From NCBI GenBank assembly GCA_001970955.1, contig MPUH01000807.1, forward strand, positions 1 to 33,935: a DNA stretch of 33,935 nt. Direction: 5' to 3'. The translations under genes and the position numbers were made by a program. Under the pieces are notes generated by a model, which worked only from the letters and a program-made list of their open reading frames with translations, was not told the origin of the DNA and did no database searches. This document shows, in pieces, positions 30,955 to 33,935 of the stretch (position 1 is the first letter of the stretch; each line of letters starts with the position of its first letter). The DNA is from Stentor coeruleus (lineage: Eukaryota > Ciliophora > Heterotrichea > Heterotrichida > Stentoridae).

Positions 30955-31260
30955 AGCAGATGGTGTTTCAGATAAGGCCGACCCAAAAAAGAAGGTTTCG
31001 GGGAGAACTGAAGCCTAAGTGATACAACTATAGGTAAGTGCTTGATAGTCTACTGTACAGACTATTTTTACAAGCCCTACCATCACGGTGTATCCAAACC
31101 TCGGCTGATTCTTGAAAGGTAGGAGCGAGAGAAGTGCCTAAGAATCATGAAAGTGCTGATAAGGCTGCGGAGCACCTGAAAAAGGAGTCTAATCTAATTA
31201 CTCAACGTTGAGCGAGTGGTGGGAGAAGGAATGGCTCATAAGTCTTCTACTTATATAATA
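30955..31260 (+). ncRNA. Unidentified structured non-coding RNA candidate
   Basis: A ~300-base island clearly richer in G+C than the ~25% surroundings, with no long open frame on either strand. It is packed with stems. CTTG+ATAGTCT (31041-31051) pairs with AGACTAT (31059-31065) and CAAG (31071-31074). GATTCTT (31107-31113) pairs with AAGAATC (31140-31146), enclosing AGGTA/TGCCT (31117-31121 with 31135-31139). GTGCT (31153-31157) pairs with AGCAC (31171-31175). CTCAACGTTGAG (31201-31212) is a palindrome. ATAAGT/ACTTAT (31238-31243 with 31249-31254) pairs. TTCAG/CTGAA (30967-30971 with 31008-31012) encloses CCGA/TCGG. A G-U pair in one stem favours the plus strand. Length fits RNase P, MRP, SRP, U3 or telomerase RNA, but I see no firm signature of any of them. 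Ends are approximate. Confidence 0.65.
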
Positions 31261-31987
31261 ATAAAGTTTATGCTTGAATTTAAGCTTGCTCTGAGTATTT
31301 TAAATAATTATCGAGTAGTAATATTTTTGGAAAATTAACTTAAAATATACTATTTTATTATGTATAAACATATATAAGAGATCTTACCAGAATAATTAAA
31401 AAATTTGATATCAATTGCCTAATTATTAGCTTATAGGATATATATATAAATAGGGTATATATATAAATAGGATATATATATATAAGTTTTTATTAGTAGT
31501 TTTAATTTAATTAGATTAAATAATGTTATTAACTAACTATACAAATTATCAGGAATTCAGAAATTATTTCCTGATCGTCACGCTTAAAACTTCAAAATTT
31601 GACTTTTATGTTTAATTTCAATCATTTGCATCAGCTAGGAAGATAAATGATAAAAAGATTTTTCAAACTACTAATTGCATCAAATAGAAAATTAGAATTG
31701 AAATCCTATCTATCAAATAGCTTAGTTTTCGTAATTTCTAATTCATATCAACTATGCTTTAAAGGATAAAAAATTTTGTGTTTTTGCTGGGGGATAAAAA
31801 AATTAAATAAATGAAGCACAAAGGATAAAATCCCAAAATTTTTCCATAAATTCTATGCTATGAGTGGTTTCGGTTAAAAATTTTGTTTCTATTAAGCATA
31901 ATAACCCATTTACAATTAGTTAGACATGTTTAAGTTATAATATGTATAAACTCTAATTCTAAATATTTTCTTCTAATAGTTAAATTA
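31261..31987. other. AT-rich spacer, nothing recognised
   Basis: About 730 bases, including a TATATA-rich simple stretch near 31438-31485. No gene seen. Confidence 0.6.
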
Positions 31988-32140
31988 ATGCTAAAGCAAA
32001 ACCAATCATGCAAAGAAGGAGAAGCACTTAAAAATTCAGAGACCTCTGACAAATTCGGAAGAATTTGTAGAATTTGTTTAGAGGAAGATGGAAATCATAT
32101 GGTAAGCCCATGTGCATGTTTAGGGCATTCGAAATTTGTC

Positions 32141-32574
32141 CTTTTATTTAAAATTTTATAATTAAAATACTTGATTTATTATCTTTTTATATTGCTATTT
32201 TTTATAATAATAAGTGACTGGAGTTGTGCTTCGTGAATCCTTCGAGATCAGCAGCGACCGAAAGTTTCAAGGACTTCAAAGAAATCCTGGTAGACCCAAT
32301 CTTGCCAAAAAAAACTGTTATTGCGGCTGAAGGAGTTGATTAAAGGCTAATTCCTACTAGAAAATTCAATCTGATAAACGGGGACTGCCTCAAGCTTGTT
32401 TGTATAGTGCCATTAAGATTATTATAAAAAATCGATTCTAGTATCCATACTCTTTATTATATGGCTCTTTAGTCTTATTGCTAATTTATCCCTAATTTTA
32501 TATTAATTAGAATATCAGCTTGCTTTGTCAAAGAATGTCTGAAAATCTGGATTGTTATATCAGCTTGCTTTGTC
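32141..32574. mobile_element. Insert of unknown type inside the RING-CH gene
   Basis: The insert is flanked by TTTGTC on the left (32135-32140) and TTTGTC on the right (32524-32529, repeated at 32569-32574). Removing 32141-32529 or 32141-32574 keeps the frame. It contains an AT-rich part and a more GC-rich part (about 32215-32400). The length is far beyond this genome's 15/16-nt introns and there is no GTA start, so it is not an ordinary intron. It could be an internally eliminated sequence retained in the macronucleus, a small transposon relic with a 6-bp target duplication, or a translocated fragment. Confidence 0.4.
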
Positions 32575-32597
32575 AAAGAATGTCTGAAAATCTGGAT
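32512..32597. repeat. 45-bp-spaced tandem duplication at the insert's right edge
   Basis: A 41-bp sequence at 32512-32552 recurs at 32557-32597, a 45-bp period equal to 15 codons, so it is frame-neutral. There is no N, so it is not an obvious assembly join. Confidence 0.9.
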
Positions 32598-33000
32598 AAA
32601 TGTTAAGTTTACAAACATAGAAGAATCTAAATGTGAAGTTTGCAAAGAAAAATTTCAAACTAGAGTATTGAGGCATATAAAATGCAAGAAAGAAAAAGAT
32701 GCTCCAGAGATATCATATAGAAATATCAAACTATTGATTATAGGAATCATAATGTTCATTTCTACGATAAGTGGCCTTATATTTTTGATATTGTTTTTGG
32801 ATAGAGGAAGATTTTCCACATTTTTTGGAATTTCAATCCTAATATTTTCCCCAACATTAGTGTTTTCTATTGCACTCTTAATAAGAACATTTTTCAAAAT
32901 GTGCTTTGAGGTGGAGCGTGAAATTATTCTGGCAGATTATGAGGCTTATTCATTACAAACAAGTCCAGATAATGCAGAGGTTGAATCAGAACAAAAATAG

Positions 33001-33935
33001 TATTAATATATAAATTCTTAAAGACTTTTTAAAATTCAAAAAATCCATTTTATTCGTGATTTATATGACTTCATACTTGCATATGTCAAAAAGTAAGATA
33101 ATGTTTAAGTCATAATAAATAAAATTCAAAAATATGCCTTATACTTAAAAAAGTAAAATTCATGCATTAATAAAAGTTTTCAAGTATACTCTTTTTTTAC
33201 TTTAAAACACATAAAATCACTTAGCCAATTATTTTTAAAAGTCTATTAATTGAATTAAAAATATTTTCTAATTTTAACTAATTATATAATTTTTTAAACA
33301 TTTGCTAGCATCCTAACTAAACTTCTTACTAATTTTTAAACTAAAATTTATTGTACAATTGCATAATACAATCAATCATATACTTATCATCTAAAAAAAA
33401 GAAATTATAATTTTCATTTAAACGATAGTTTTATACATTAATTATTTCTAAGTAGCCTTTATATCATTTTATATAGTTAAATAAACTAAAACTCACTTTA
33501 ATATGTAATACTAATCATTCTTTCAATTCTTTTCTAAAAAATTAAATATCTAATACAATTTCTTATTCCTAAGTATAAGAATTTTTTATATATTTATTCA
33601 ATATTTTATTCCTTAATCTTTAATTTTCCTATTTTCAATTCAAATTATTTACAAAACTATCATCATCCGCTTCTGTTATTCTTAAATGCACATGTTTTGC
33701 TGATATAAAAATATTCTGCCAAAGGGTTAAAGGCTTTATTTAAGTCTTTTAATTAAATTTCAGATTTTTGATTTAATTTGTATCTTAGTTGCTGTAAGAA
33801 TTCTCTAAATAGGAAGTTGAAAAAAATTCTTGCATACGGTTTTTTAATAAGCTCAGATTTTGATATGAATATATTTAATTACTGTAAGAATTTTCTAAAT
33901 TATAAACTGAAAAACTTCTTTAATATAATTCATCA
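33001..33935. other. AT-rich window end, nothing recognised
   Basis: No supported gene. A near-repeat 'gtaagaattctctaaat' / 'gtaagaattttctaaat' occurs at about 33795 and 33884. I see no telomeric repeat. Confidence 0.55.

Larger units (their letters stand above)
31988..33000 (+). pseudogene. RING-CH (MARCH-like) membrane protein gene split by an insert
   Basis: The 5' part (31988-32140, 51 codons) encodes the first half of a RING-CH zinc domain, CRICLEEDGNHMVSPCACLGHSKFV. The 3' part (to the TAG at 32998-33000) supplies ECLKIWI, then CEVCKEKFQTR, the last Cys pair, and two transmembrane stretches (LLIIGIIMFISTISGLIFLILF and FFGISILIFSPTLVFSIALLI), the layout of MARCH ubiquitin ligases. Between them lie ~390-430 bases with stops. 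Taking out the insert joins both parts in the same frame. The expected His of the V-H-x-x-C pattern is missing at the junction (FV then KEC), so even the joined form may not bind zinc normally. A 45-bp tandem repeat lies at the right junction. It is either a damaged gene or one containing removable DNA. Confidence 0.7.

Noticed and set aside
30961..31015. Possible peptide (ADGVSDKADPKKKVSGRTEA) in the GC-rich island
   Set aside because: Stops at once with no continuation in any frame; stems explain the region better.
31021..31060. AGGTAAGT near 31033-31040 (ACTTACCT on minus), resembling a 5' splice site or U1 snRNA end
   Set aside because: No U1-like sequence follows on the minus strand, and introns here start GTA but are only 15-16 nt, with no TAG at that spacing.
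30950..31260. Assigning the RNA island to SRP, U3, telomerase or RNase P
   Set aside because: None of the conserved boxes I know is present convincingly; only length and vague resemblances support any of them.
1..33935. tRNA genes, rRNA, CRISPR arrays, telomeric repeats
   Set aside because: No T-loop-type GTTCGA-containing cloverleaf, rRNA, spacer-repeat arrays or telomere-like repeats were seen by eye.

Overview
The window looks like macronuclear (somatic) DNA from a heterotrich ciliate close to Stentor. Four introns can be placed from protein continuity. Three are exactly 15 nt and one is 16 nt, all begin GTA and end TAG, and none fits ordinary eukaryotic introns. The genes are short, compact and eukaryotic, the spacers are very AT-rich, tryptophan is written TGG, and no intact gene needs a reassigned stop codon. 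That argues against Blepharisma (TGA=Trp) and Condylostoma (all stops reassigned). Genus-level placement is inference.

Layout. 1-4.5 kb: a candidate ciliary FAM166/CIMIP2-like protein and an intact plasma-membrane-type Ca2+ ATPase. 4.5-5.9 kb: spacer holding a badly decayed pogo/Tigger-type (CENP-B-family) transposase. 5.9-9.6 kb: MORN-repeat protein, membrane-anchored RBR ubiquitin ligase, and a 3-ketoacyl-CoA-reductase-like SDR with an in-frame 72-bp duplication. 9.6-10.5 kb: ruined leucine-rich-repeat gene. 10.6-20.6 kb is the dense housekeeping block: DEAD-box helicase (1 intron), ankyrin/coiled-coil protein (2 introns), PP4 catalytic subunit, eIF3i (1 intron), a coiled-coil protein and an importin-beta of IPO5 type. 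PP4 and eIF3i are head-to-head with only 34 bp between start codons. 20.6-26.8 kb: a 38-residue membrane micropeptide, a small basic protein, COP9 signalosome subunit 3 and a circularly permuted YqeH/NOA1 GTPase.

26.8-33.9 kb is gene-poor. It holds a broken FHA/RING-CH gene, a GC-rich, hairpin-dense island that I read as an unidentified structured non-coding RNA, and a second RING-CH gene split by a ~390-430 bp insert between direct hexamer repeats; removing the insert restores the reading frame.

There is no operon logic here. These are independent eukaryotic genes for translation, ubiquitin/COP9 control, nuclear transport, Ca2+ transport and cilia. Eight single Ns mark scaffold joins. Seven are flanked by direct copies of the same sequence, so they are almost certainly unmerged contig overlaps. 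They affect the MORN gene end, the first gene's leader and the LRR pseudogene. The best candidates for something undescribed are the structured RNA (30.96-31.26 kb) and the insert in the RING-CH gene (32.14-32.57 kb).
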